From positions 1 through 45,077 of the forward strand of contig ONHE01000032.1 in assembly GCA_900317545.1 (NCBI GenBank): 45,077 bases of DNA, given 5' to 3'. The notes under the pieces were generated by a model that worked only from the letters and a program-made list of their open reading frames with translations, made no database searches and was not told where the DNA came from. Source of the DNA: an uncultured Prevotella sp. (GTDB lineage Bacteria > Bacteroidota > Bacteroidia > Bacteroidales > Bacteroidaceae). Positions 17,034 through 24,957 of this stretch are shown piece after piece. Numbering within the stretch: position 1 is the first letter of the stretch; each line of letters starts with the position of its first letter. The translations under genes were made by a program, and so were the position numbers.

Positions 17034-18493
17034 ACCGTCTCGCTGTCCTGTGTTAACTGCCTGTAAGTGAGTATCGGATGCTTGGCGGCAAGCACATCGT
17101 CCACACGCGTGATAGGTGTGTTGTGCGGAGCGCTCTTCACCACTTCCGGATTCTCCCGTGCTTCCCCGGCTATCCGGCGCATCACTTCGATGAATCCGTC
17201 GATAGTGTCCTTGCTTTCGTTTTCAGTCGGTTCGATCATCATGGCCTCGTGGAAGAGCAGCGGGAAGTAGATCGTCGGCGCATGGTAACCATAGTCGAGC
17301 AGCCGCTTGGCTACATCCATCGTCGTCACACCCTGCGTCTTATCCTTCAGTCCGTTGAACACGAACTCGTGCTTGCACAGGCCTTCGATCGGCAGTTCGT
17401 AGACGTCCTTCAGGCATTCTTTGATGTAATTGGCATTCAATGTGGCCAACGGGCCTACCATGCGGAGATTCTCTTTGCCGAGCGAGAGGATGTAGGTGAA
17501 GGCGCGGAGGATCACGAGGAAGTTGCCGTAGAAGGCGCCAACGTGGATTGCATGATCATTTTCGACCGCATATTTGTCACCTTCCTTGATCACATGGGGG
17601 CTGGGCAGAAACTGCTCCAATCCCTCCCGGACCCCGACGGGACCTGATCCGGGACCGCCGCCGCCATGCGGCGTGGAGAATGTCTTGTGCAGATTGACGT
17701 GCATGACGTCGAATCCCATATCTCCTGGACGGCAGATGCCGAGCAACGGGTTCAGGTTGGCGCCGTCGTAATAGAGCAGGGCTCCGCAGTCGTGAACCAA
17801 CTTCGCAATCTCGGGGATGTCCTTTTCAAACAGCCCTAACGTGTTGGGATTGGTCATCATCATGGCAGCTACGTCCTCACCGAGCAGCGGCTTGAGATCT
17901 TCAACGTCTACGAGTCCTTCGGGCGTACTCTTCACTTCGACCACCTCTAAACCACAGACAGCAGCTGAAGCAGGGTTCGTTCCGTGAGCCGAATCGGGCA
18001 CGATAACTTTCACGCGTTGATGATCTCCGCGACTCTGGTGATAGCTTCGGATGATCATCAGACCTGTAAGCTCACCGTGAGCACCGGCAAACGGATTGAG
18101 CGTAAAGTCGCTCAGACCGGTAATCTCTGCAAGGGAGTGCTGCAGACCGTATTCCACTTCCAAGGCTCCCTGTGTGCTCTCCGTAGACTGGAGTGGGTGG
18201 AGATTCGAAAAAGAGGGATAGCCTGCGATCTCTTCATTGATGCAGGGGTTGTATTTCATTGTGCAGGAGCCGAGCGGATAAAATCCGTTGTTGACACCGA
18301 AATTGTTCGCACTGTGATTCGTGTAGTGGCGTACGACCGTCATTTCGTCACACTCCGGCAACTCTGCATCTTTCGTCCGTCTTGCCTCGGCGGGAAGTTC
18401 GTAGTGACCGAATTGGCTTTTCGGCAAAGAGTAACCCCGTCTGCCTTTCTTTGACAATTCGAAAATCAGATTTCCATATAACTTGTTATTCAT
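17030..18493 (-). CDS. gcvPB: Glycine dehydrogenase (decarboxylating) subunit 2
   Basis: A 487-residue PLP enzyme, the C-terminal half of P-protein, which with GcvPA decarboxylates glycine and transfers aminomethyl to lipoyl-GcvH. The PLP lysine is Lys270 in VNLHKTFSTPHGGGGPG, and the N-terminal GFYPLGSCTMKYNP is the usual substrate-binding segment. Length is typical for the two-gene form. It overlaps gcvPA by 8 bp upstream and lpd by 4 bp downstream, so all three are coupled. Confidence 0.97.
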   Translation of the reverse strand: MNNKLYGNLIFELSKKGRRGYSLPKSQFGHYELPAEARRTKDAELPECDEMTVVRHYTNHSANNFGVNNGFYPLGSCTMKYNPCINEEIAGYPSFSNLHPLQSTESTQGALEVEYGLQHSLAEITGLSDFTLNPFAGAHGELTGLMIIRSYHQSRGDHQRVKVIVPDSAHGTNPASAAVCGLEVVEVKSTPEGLVDVEDLKPLLGEDVAAMMMTNPNTLGLFEKDIPEIAKLVHDCGALLYYDGANLNPLLGICRPGDMGFDVMHVNLHKTFSTPHGGGGPGSGPVGVREGLEQFLPSPHVIKEGDKYAVENDHAIHVGAFYGNFLVILRAFTYILSLGKENLRMVGPLATLNANYIKECLKDVYELPIEGLCKHEFVFNGLKDKTQGVTTMDVAKRLLDYGYHAPTIYFPLLFHEAMMIEPTENESKDTIDGFIEVMRRIAGEARENPEVVKSAPHNTPITRVDDVLAAKHPILTYRQLTQDSETV

Positions 18494-19805
18494 GGCATAA
18501 TTCGATTAATTGTTCAACTTCCTCGATCGTCCGTTTCTCCGTGACAGTCATCATGATGATGTCATCAGCTATCTTGATGCCGCCTAAAATGCCATGATCC
18601 TCAAGCCTCTGCAGCAATGCGTCTAAGTCGCCTTTATAACGAAGGCAGAACTCATTGAAGAAAGGCTGATTGAAGACGGGTTCGAACTTGCCCGTAGCGA
18701 TCAGCTTATCATAGAGATAATGTGCCCCGTCAAGAGAGATCTGGGCTGCCTCTTTCAGTCCTTCCTTGCCCATCAAACTCATGTAGATGGTCACCCAAAG
18801 TGCCATGAGTGATTCGTTCGAGCAGATGTTGGACGTCGCCTTCTGACGCCGGATGTGCTGTTCGCGGGCCTGAAGCGTAAGCACAAACGCACGCTGACCG
18901 TTGCTGTCGACGGTCTTCCCGACGATACGGCCCGGCATTTTGCGCATTAACTTCTCCGTGCAGCACATATATCCGACGTACGGCCCGCCGAAGTTCATCG
19001 GCAATCCTAAGCTCTGGCCTTCGCCGACAGCGATGTCGGCGCCCCATTCACCTGGAGTCTTGAGCAGCGCAAGGTCTGCCGGAATGCTGTTGATGATGAA
19101 GAGTGCCTTCTGGGCATGGCACGCGTCTGACACCCCTTCGAAGTCTTCGATAATGCCGAAACGGTTGGGTTGCTGTACCACAAGGCCTGCCACGCCGCCC
19201 GCAGCAAGCTTCTGCTTCAGCTGTTCCTTGTCCGTTGCACCGTCATTTGCTTCGACCAACTCAATCTCAATGCCTTGGAAACGGGCATAGGTGTTGATGA
19301 CGGCAAGTGTACGTTTGTCGACAGTATCGGACACAAGCACCTTGTTGGCTTTCTTCGCGTTGGCTGCAGCCATCATAACGGCCTCTGCCGTCGCCGTCGT
19401 ACCATCGTACATGCAGGCGTTGGAGATGTCCATGCCGGTCAGTTCGGCCATCATTGACTGATATTCGAAAATGTAATGGAGTGTGCCTTGGGAAATTTCG
19501 GCTTGATAAGGAGTATAACTCGTCAGAAACTCAGAACGGCTGACGATAGAAGGAATGACGGAAGGTGTATAATGATCATAAACTCCAGCACCGGCAAAAC
19601 AGACCAACTGCTTGTTCTTCTTACCGGTCTCTTCAAAGTACTTACGGATCTCCACCTCGCTCAATGCATCAGGTAACTCATAGTCGCGATGCAACTTCAC
19701 GCTGTCCGGAAGTTCAGCGTAGAGATCTTCGAGGGATGCTGCGCCCACTTTGGCCAGCATCTCACGGAGATCTTCATCTGTGTGTGGGAAATACTTGTAG
19801 GTCAT
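18486..19805 (-). CDS. gcvPA: Glycine dehydrogenase (decarboxylating) subunit 1
   Basis: A 439-residue partner of GcvPB, the catalytically inactive half of P-protein. The start MTKYFP-like segment (MTYKYFPHTDEDLREML) is typical; YTPYQAEISQGTLHYIFEYQ, ANACMYDGTTATAEA-like text (NACMYDGTTATAEAVMMA) and GPYVGYMCCTEKLMRKMPGR are conserved family blocks. The split into two genes is the common form in Bacteroidetes, in contrast to the single gcvP of enterobacteria. It overlaps gcvH by ATGA and gcvPB by 8 bp. Confidence 0.96.
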   Translation of the reverse strand: MTYKYFPHTDEDLREMLAKVGAASLEDLYAELPDSVKLHRDYELPDALSEVEIRKYFEETGKKNKQLVCFAGAGVYDHYTPSVIPSIVSRSEFLTSYTPYQAEISQGTLHYIFEYQSMMAELTGMDISNACMYDGTTATAEAVMMAAANAKKANKVLVSDTVDKRTLAVINTYARFQGIEIELVEANDGATDKEQLKQKLAAGGVAGLVVQQPNRFGIIEDFEGVSDACHAQKALFIINSIPADLALLKTPGEWGADIAVGEGQSLGLPMNFGGPYVGYMCCTEKLMRKMPGRIVGKTVDSNGQRAFVLTLQAREQHIRRQKATSNICSNESLMALWVTIYMSLMGKEGLKEAAQISLDGAHYLYDKLIATGKFEPVFNQPFFNEFCLRYKGDLDALLQRLEDHGILGGIKIADDIIMMTVTEKRTIEEVEQLIELCHE

Positions 19806-20182
19806 TTTTGACAGAATTCTTCATAAGCTTTTGCGTCCATCAGGTTGTCCAATTCACCCTTGTCGGACAGCTGTACCTTAATGATCCAGTTGGTGAAAGC
19901 ATCCTCGTTGACAAGTTCAGGATGGTCTTCAAGCGCCTCATTAAGCTCAACAACTGTGCCACTGACGGGCGAGTTGAGGTCAGAAGCGGCCTTGACGCTC
20001 TCCACTGCTCCGAACTCTTCATTGACATTCACCTCGTCATCGACATCCGGCATGTCGATATAGACGATGTTTCCCAACTCGTGCTGGGCAAAATCGGTGA
20101 TTCCTACATAGGCGAAGTCGCCTTCTACTTTTACATACTCGTGCGACTCAGAATAATAGAGTCCTTCAATAATCTTAGCCAT
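19802..20182 (-). CDS. gcvH: Glycine cleavage system H protein
   Basis: A 126-residue lipoyl-carrier protein that shuttles the aminomethyl group between P-, T- and L-proteins. The lipoylation site is Lys64 in GAVESVKAASDLNSPVSG; the ending DKGELDNLMDAKAYEEFC is typical. It lies downstream of a folded RNA (20205-20256) and a terminator (20287-20311), so it may be expressed separately from gcvT. The lipoate ligase encoded upstream is its probable modifying enzyme. Confidence 0.97.
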   Translation of the reverse strand: MAKIIEGLYYSESHEYVKVEGDFAYVGITDFAQHELGNIVYIDMPDVDDEVNVNEEFGAVESVKAASDLNSPVSGTVVELNEALEDHPELVNEDAFTNWIIKVQLSDKGELDNLMDAKAYEEFCQK

Positions 20183-20204
20183 GTTTTATTTGTTTCATTA
20201 ATGT

Positions 20205-20256
20205 GGGAAAGCCGGAAGATGCTTCCGTTTTGGCTGAAAGTGCCTTTCGGCTTCCC
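20205..20256 (-). promoter_or_regulatory. Three-way-junction RNA fold upstream of gcvH
   Basis: GGGAAAGCCG (20205-20214) pairs with CGGCTTCCC (20248-20256) with one bulged base; between them lie two small hairpins, GAAG-ATG-CTTC (20215-20225) and GGC-N7-GCC (20232-20244). Alternatively the first hairpin extends to CGGAAG/CTTCCG and breaks into the outer stem. It ends 23 bp upstream of the gcvH start. It lacks the conserved cores of the glycine riboswitch. Confidence 0.45.
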
Positions 20257-20286
20257 CGTTTGTAAATTGCTGATTTGTTATTTCTT

Positions 20287-20311
20287 AAAAAAAGAGTGCT
20301 GAGATGGCACT
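20287..20311 (-). terminator. Intrinsic terminator directly after gcvT
   Basis: AGTGC (20295-20299) and GCACT (20307-20311) form a 5-bp stem with a 7-nt loop that touches the gcvT stop. On the minus strand it is followed, after one C, by seven T residues (20293-20287). It would partly or fully stop transcription between gcvT and gcvH. Confidence 0.65.
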
Positions 20312-21400
20312 TTACTTCTTGTAATGTTTATCGTAGAATTTCTTCTTGACAATGGTTCCGGGGAAGGTTTTCTTGCGGATCTGCACTTCAACCCTGTCGT
20401 CCATCTTGATCGAAGCGTCCACCAAGGCGACGGCACAGCTCTTTTCGACGCTGATCAACCGATAACCAGTGGTGACCTCACCGACTTCCTGACCGTCCTT
20501 GAACACCTTGTAGCCATGACGGGGAATGGCGTTTCCGTCCAGCTCAATACCGCGGAGGCGTTTCGAGACACCGTTTGTCTTTTGCTCGATGAGCGCTTCT
20601 TTACCGATGAAATCAGGTTTGTCGAGCTTGCAGAACATACCGAAGCCGGCCATGATGGGCGATATTTCAGCCGAAAGCTCATCCCCATAGAGCGGCAGAC
20701 CGACCTCGAAGCGCAGCGTGTCACGGCATCCCAATCCGCAAGGCTTGCAGCGTTGACTGGCCATCAGCTGATCCCAGGCGTCGTTGATGTACTGATGGGA
20801 ACCGTAAATCTCAAATCCATCCTCCCCTGTATAGCCTGTCCGGGAAATGATGATGGTCTCTCCGTTGATCTCAATGGTCTTCGCCGTGTAGAACACAAGA
20901 TCCTTGCAGGCGAGCCCGAGTACCTCTTCTGTGACGGCTTCTGCCTCTGGTCCCTGTACGGCAAGCTGCCCGTAGTAGTCCGAGCAATGATCTATGGTGA
21001 CGTCGAAGTCGCGCGCATGCTCATTGATCCATGCCACATCCTTGTCGATATTGGCTGCATTGAAGACTAAGAAAAACTCATTCTCGCCCATCTTATACAC
21101 GAGCAGGTCGTCCACGGTGCCTCCGTTGGGATAGAGCATCATGCCATAAAAGATCTGCGAAACAGGTGCCTGCCTGATGTCATTGGTAAAAATGTAGTTG
21201 ACATACTTTTCGGCATCCGGTCCGGTAACATAGACTTCTCCCATGTGGGATACGTCGAAAACACCACAATGTTCGCGTACAGCATGATGTTCCTCTATGA
21301 TAGAGGAATACTGGATCGGCATGTCAAAACCGCCGAACGGCTGCATCAGTGCACCTAAAGCAACGTGCTTGTCATAAAGGCATGTTCGTTTATTTTCCAT
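20312..21400 (-). CDS. gcvT: Aminomethyltransferase (T-protein)
   Basis: A 362-residue tetrahydrofolate-dependent enzyme that takes the methylene group from aminomethyl-GcvH to give 5,10-methylene-THF and ammonia. Family blocks: LGALMQPFGGFDMPIQY at the N-terminus, REHCGVFDVSHMGEVYVTG with the folate/catalytic region, SRTGYTGEDGFEIY, and GLGCRDTLRFEVGLPLYG. Length is typical (about 360). It follows lplA by 33 bp. A terminator right after its stop separates it from gcvH, which is unusual for a pathway whose proteins work in one cycle. Confidence 0.96.
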   Translation of the reverse strand: MENKRTCLYDKHVALGALMQPFGGFDMPIQYSSIIEEHHAVREHCGVFDVSHMGEVYVTGPDAEKYVNYIFTNDIRQAPVSQIFYGMMLYPNGGTVDDLLVYKMGENEFFLVFNAANIDKDVAWINEHARDFDVTIDHCSDYYGQLAVQGPEAEAVTEEVLGLACKDLVFYTAKTIEINGETIIISRTGYTGEDGFEIYGSHQYINDAWDQLMASQRCKPCGLGCRDTLRFEVGLPLYGDELSAEISPIMAGFGMFCKLDKPDFIGKEALIEQKTNGVSKRLRGIELDGNAIPRHGYKVFKDGQEVGEVTTGYRLISVEKSCAVALVDASIKMDDRVEVQIRKKTFPGTIVKKKFYDKHYKK

Positions 21401-21433
21401 GTTTTGTCGGTATGAATAGTGAATAAATTCCTT

Positions 21434-22147
21434 TTAATTCTTACGCCCGTAGATGAAGTCTTCGTCAAGGTATTCCTTTTCAATCTCTTCCGTTAGCCTG
21501 ATGTCTTCAGGCGTCATGGTGTAGGTCGTGTCGCAGAGTGTTTCCCGAAGATGCTTCTTTACCTCTTCCAAGGAGATAGAGACATAATCCTTGAGCAGGC
21601 AGATACGTTGTCGCACACTCTCCACCCCGTGCTTGTTGAGCTTTTGGCGTGACGGTGTGATGGCTTGCAGCATGTTTTCCATCTCGGTGTCATAGAGGAG
21701 TGTGCCGTGGGCGATGTTTTTTCCAGGCAGATGATAGATGGCATTGCCCGATACTTTGCGGTCGCCGAGCATGATGTCGTTGTGTCCGCTCCGCTCAGCG
21801 TTGACTCCAATGCCCCGCAGTGCTAAGGCAACCATCGAGAGATACCGGCTGAACGTCTCGTCGACATTATCGTCCGGCGTGATGTAAGACAGCATGACGT
21901 TGCTCATGTCGGCATAAACGCATCCTCCTCCGCTCTTGCGTCGGTACATCTGAATACCGTGGTCAAGACAGTATTTGATATTAACTTCATTTTCAATTAC
22001 CTGATTTCGGCCGAAAATAACTGTGGGATTTACTTGCCACATGAAAAAAAAGTCGCCGCCGTCTAATTGACGTGCCACGAACTCTTCCATCGCCAAGTAG
22101 AAACTCAGCCTTCGTATTCCGCTGTCAGGGAGTGCTACATAGGTCAT
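21434..22147 (-). CDS. lplA: Lipoate-protein ligase A
   Basis: A 237-residue enzyme of the LplA/LipB family that activates lipoate with ATP and attaches it to a lysine of carrier proteins such as GcvH. The substrate motif RRKSGGGCVYADMSNVMLS is at 69-87, and Lys131 in DRKVSGNAIYH is the catalytic lysine. At 237 residues it lacks the C-terminal accessory domain of E. coli LplA (337 residues), so it is a short form, possibly acting with a partner or as an octanoyl/lipoyl transferase. As first gene of the gcv block, behind a consensus promoter, its main client is probably GcvH. Confidence 0.9.
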   Translation of the reverse strand: MTYVALPDSGIRRLSFYLAMEEFVARQLDGGDFFFMWQVNPTVIFGRNQVIENEVNIKYCLDHGIQMYRRKSGGGCVYADMSNVMLSYITPDDNVDETFSRYLSMVALALRGIGVNAERSGHNDIMLGDRKVSGNAIYHLPGKNIAHGTLLYDTEMENMLQAITPSRQKLNKHGVESVRQRICLLKDYVSISLEEVKKHLRETLCDTTYTMTPEDIRLTEEIEKEYLDEDFIYGRKN

Positions 22148-22178
22148 TTCAATGTATTCGATTGGTAAACTTCGAATG

Positions 22179-22209
22179 CAAATATACTAATTATTTTATA
22201 GATTACAAA
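22179..22209 (-). promoter_or_regulatory. Promoter of the lplA-gcv block
   Basis: Minus strand TTTG (22209-22206), 19-bp spacer, TATATTTG (22186-22179): a perfect match to the Bacteroidetes consensus, ending 31 bp upstream of the lplA start. It is one of the best promoters in the window. Confidence 0.85.
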
Positions 22210-22268
22210 TAAAAGGAGTTTTTTTTTAAATCGTGAAAAAGTATACTTCAGATTGACAAGATGTTGCG

Positions 22269-22327
22269 TTTTGGTTCTCTATATCATACTTTTTGATGCA
22301 ACAGAAGTATCATATAAAGAACCAAAA
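22269..22327. other. Long near-perfect hairpin between thrC and lplA
   Basis: TTTTGGTTCT (22269-22278) pairs with AGAACCAAAA (22318-22327); TATAT/ATATA and ATACTT/AAGTAT continue it inward with two mismatches, around a 13-nt loop. That gives 21 pairs over 59 bp. It starts 23 bp after the thrC stop and is probably the end of the thr transcript, although no T-run follows on the minus strand. A miniature inverted-repeat element or a regulator site are alternatives. Confidence 0.6.
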
Positions 22328-22350
22328 AAGAGAAAGCGGAAAAACAAGAA

Positions 22351-23688
22351 TCATTCTGCCATGAGGAGGCGATAAAAATCTTGATAATCCGAAGATATCA
22401 TCCGGCTTTTTTTCTCGCCTTTCATGAAGGCCGAGAGGCGTTCCGGGATCTCGACGGAAGCCCCGATCACGGGTTCCACTGTGTCCTTGAACTTCGCCGG
22501 GTGGGCTGTTTCGCAGAAGATTCCGGTCTCTCCCGGCAGCAGCTGTTCGTGCAAGGCGCGGTAGCCGCAGGCACCATGGGGATCCAGGATGTATCCGTTC
22601 TGTTTGTAGCAAGTTGCCATAGCTTCTTTGATCTGTGTGTCTTTATAGGCCGCGCCGCTGATCTCCTGCCGGATGGCTTGCCACGATTGGTGGTAGAGAT
22701 CGTAGATTCTGGCGAAATTGCTCGGCGCTCCTACGTCCATTGCATTGGCTATGGTTTGGATGCTGGGCTTTGGTTCGTACCGACCATTCTGCAGGAATTT
22801 GAAGAACACGTCATTGGCATTGTTGGCTGCGATGAATCTTTTCACCGGCAGTCCCATTTTCTTACCGAAGAGTCCGGCGCAGATATTGCCGAAGTTGCCG
22901 CTTGGTGTGCAGATGACGAGGTTGGTGTTTTCGGCATTCAAAGGTGCCATTCCATGTGCCTCCCTGATTCTTCCGATCTGCGCTGCAGCATGGAAATAAT
23001 AGAATGCCTGCGGCAGGAAGCGGGCCACGTTGATAGAATTGGCACTCGTGAGTTTCATGTGCCGGTTCAACTCCGGATCCATGAAGGCATTCTTGACCAA
23101 TGCCTGACAGTCGTCGAATACACCGTCTACCTCAATCGCAGTGATGTTCCGGCCGAGCGTGGTGAACTGACTTTCCTGTATCTTGCTGACCTTCCCTTTG
23201 GGGTAGAGGACATATACGCGGATGCCATCCACGCCGAGGAAACCGTTGGCAACGGCCGAGCCGGTGTCGCCGGAGGTTGCTACGAGCACGTTGACCTGCT
23301 CCTTTCTGCTGCCTTCCTGTCTGATAAAGTATTGCAACAGGCGTGCCATGAAGCGCGCGCCTACATCCTTGAAGGCGAGCGTAGGACCGTGGAAGAGTTC
23401 CAATGCGTAGATGTTGTCTTCGACAGGGACGACGGGACAGTCGAACGAAAGTGTGTCCGTCACGATCTGTTTCAGTGCTCCCGCTTCCACATCTTCGCCG
23501 AAGAAGGCTTCCGCAACCTGCAAGGCGATCTCCTGGAATGTGTATTCTGGGAGGTGATCATAGAAAGATTGGGGGAGCGGCGTGATGCGCGAGGGCATGT
23601 AAAGGCCCCGGTCGGGTGCCAGTCCCTTGACCACTGCCTCGTGCAGCGTAGCCAAAGGCGCTTTCTGGTTGGTTGAATAATAATACAT
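22351..23688 (-). CDS. thrC: Threonine synthase
   Basis: A 445-residue PLP enzyme that converts O-phospho-L-homoserine to L-threonine. PLP lysine is Lys107 in ELFHGPTLAFKDVGARF; the phosphate-binding region STSGDTGSAVANGF-type motif reads VATSGDTGSAVANGFL. The start MYYYSTNQKAPLATLHEAV matches the usual family N-terminus (M-Y-STN). An in-frame ATG at 23736 overlaps the preceding stop as ATGA and would add 16 residues unlike the family; translational coupling through it is possible. It is the last gene of the thr block. Confidence 0.93.
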   Translation of the reverse strand: MYYYSTNQKAPLATLHEAVVKGLAPDRGLYMPSRITPLPQSFYDHLPEYTFQEIALQVAEAFFGEDVEAGALKQIVTDTLSFDCPVVPVEDNIYALELFHGPTLAFKDVGARFMARLLQYFIRQEGSRKEQVNVLVATSGDTGSAVANGFLGVDGIRVYVLYPKGKVSKIQESQFTTLGRNITAIEVDGVFDDCQALVKNAFMDPELNRHMKLTSANSINVARFLPQAFYYFHAAAQIGRIREAHGMAPLNAENTNLVICTPSGNFGNICAGLFGKKMGLPVKRFIAANNANDVFFKFLQNGRYEPKPSIQTIANAMDVGAPSNFARIYDLYHQSWQAIRQEISGAAYKDTQIKEAMATCYKQNGYILDPHGACGYRALHEQLLPGETGIFCETAHPAKFKDTVEPVIGASVEIPERLSAFMKGEKKSRMISSDYQDFYRLLMAE

Positions 23689-23732
23689 ATTCGGCTGTTC
23701 TTTGTTTGACGGATGGATGGAACGGGATTCGT

Positions 23733-24953
23733 TCATTTCATGAATGTGTCCATGAACTGACTGAGATACAGAAGCCCATAGCTGCCTTCGACGCAGCTGA
23801 CCTCATCATATCGGGTCACCGGATCAGGTTCGATGCCCGGATACCAGATCAGGAAAGGCACCGGTTCCTTGACATGTGTCCTGACTTCGACGGGTGTGGG
23901 ATGGTCAGGAAGCACTGCAATGCAGACCGGATCAGCCCAGTCTTTCACTTCCTCAAAAATCGGCTTGACGATGCGCTCGTCAAGATTGCGGATTGTCCGT
24001 AGCTTCAGTTCGAGGTCGCCATCATGTCCGGCCTCGTCGCTCGCCTCTACATGGAGGTAGACGAAGTCCTGCTTTCGCAGTGCTTCAATGGCCGCATAGG
24101 CCTTCCCTTCATAGTTTGTGTCGGCCAGTCCAGTGGCTCCCGGCACCTTGACGACATCCAATCCGGCATAGTGGCCAATGCCCCGGATCAGGTCAACGGC
24201 CGAAATAACGGAACCGGCATGAATCTGTGGGTAGAGTTCGGGCAACGTCTTCATCGAGGGGCGATACCCTCCGCCCCATGGCCAGATCGAGTTTGCCTGT
24301 CCGACACGATCCTTGTTGAACGGATGTCTGGCCAATAACTGTTGGCTGTTGAGGATCAGTCCGTTGATCAGATCTGCCGTCTCCTGCGGTGTCATGCGCC
24401 CTTCTTCATTCCAGTTGCCTTCTTCCGGTTTGACCAAAAGCGGTCTCCAGGGTTCGTTGGGATGGTCATGGGGCGGGGCGCAGACGATGTGCTTGCTGCC
24501 GCCCTTGATGATCAGCAGGTGGCGGTATTGGATTCCGGTGATGAAACGGACGGTCTCGTTGCCGAGATGATCGTTGATATAGCGGATTAACATATCGCCT
24601 TCGGCGGTCGTGAGATGATGTCCGTGATGGTTCTTGATGAGCCCGTCGGCCAGTTCGATGATATTGCATCGCAATGCCAGATCGTCGCTGTCCATCTCGT
24701 ATCCGATGGATGCGGCTTCCAGAGGGCCGCGCCCTTCGTAGACCTGATGGAGGTCATAGCCGAGGATGGCGGTGTTTGCAACCTCCGAACCTGGATGAAA
24801 TCCGTCGGGGATAGTCATCAAACGGCCACACCGTCCCATGCGGCAGAGCATGTCCATGTAGGGCTTTTCGGCATACTGAAGCAGGGTCTTTCCGCCCAAT
24901 CTGGCAACGGCATGGTCTGCCATACCGTCACCTAATACAATAAGGTGCTTCAT
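23733..24953 (-). CDS. Phosphoglycerate-mutase-like protein, probable homoserine kinase
   Basis: A 406-residue member of the archaeal-type cofactor-independent phosphoglycerate mutase family (COG3635), an alkaline-phosphatase-superfamily metalloenzyme. Metal-site motifs: IVLGDGMADHAVARLGG, GSEVANTAILGYD, HVEASDEAGHDGD and AVLPDHPTPVEVRTH. It sits between thrA and thrC with 4 bp and an overlap on either side, where thrB would be, and no GHMP-type thrB is present. This family has been proposed, and supported genetically in Bacteroides-type bacteria, as an alternative homoserine kinase. Start at 24953 (MKHLIVLGDG) fits the family; an upstream in-frame ATG at 24995 lies inside thrA. Glycolytic mutase activity cannot be excluded. 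Confidence 0.85.
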   Translation of the reverse strand: MKHLIVLGDGMADHAVARLGGKTLLQYAEKPYMDMLCRMGRCGRLMTIPDGFHPGSEVANTAILGYDLHQVYEGRGPLEAASIGYEMDSDDLALRCNIIELADGLIKNHHGHHLTTAEGDMLIRYINDHLGNETVRFITGIQYRHLLIIKGGSKHIVCAPPHDHPNEPWRPLLVKPEEGNWNEEGRMTPQETADLINGLILNSQQLLARHPFNKDRVGQANSIWPWGGGYRPSMKTLPELYPQIHAGSVISAVDLIRGIGHYAGLDVVKVPGATGLADTNYEGKAYAAIEALRKQDFVYLHVEASDEAGHDGDLELKLRTIRNLDERIVKPIFEEVKDWADPVCIAVLPDHPTPVEVRTHVKEPVPFLIWYPGIEPDPVTRYDEVSCVEGSYGLLYLSQFMDTFMK

Positions 24954-24957
24954 GTGC

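Noticed and set aside
20183-20311. Glycine riboswitch upstream of gcvH or lplA.
   Set aside because: The conserved riboswitch cores are not recognisable in 20183-20311 or 22148-22350; the fold is a different three-way junction.
22381-23676. A 431-codon open frame on the plus strand.
   Set aside because: It is antisense to thrC, whose PLP motif and family blocks are clear; its protein has no recognisable domain.
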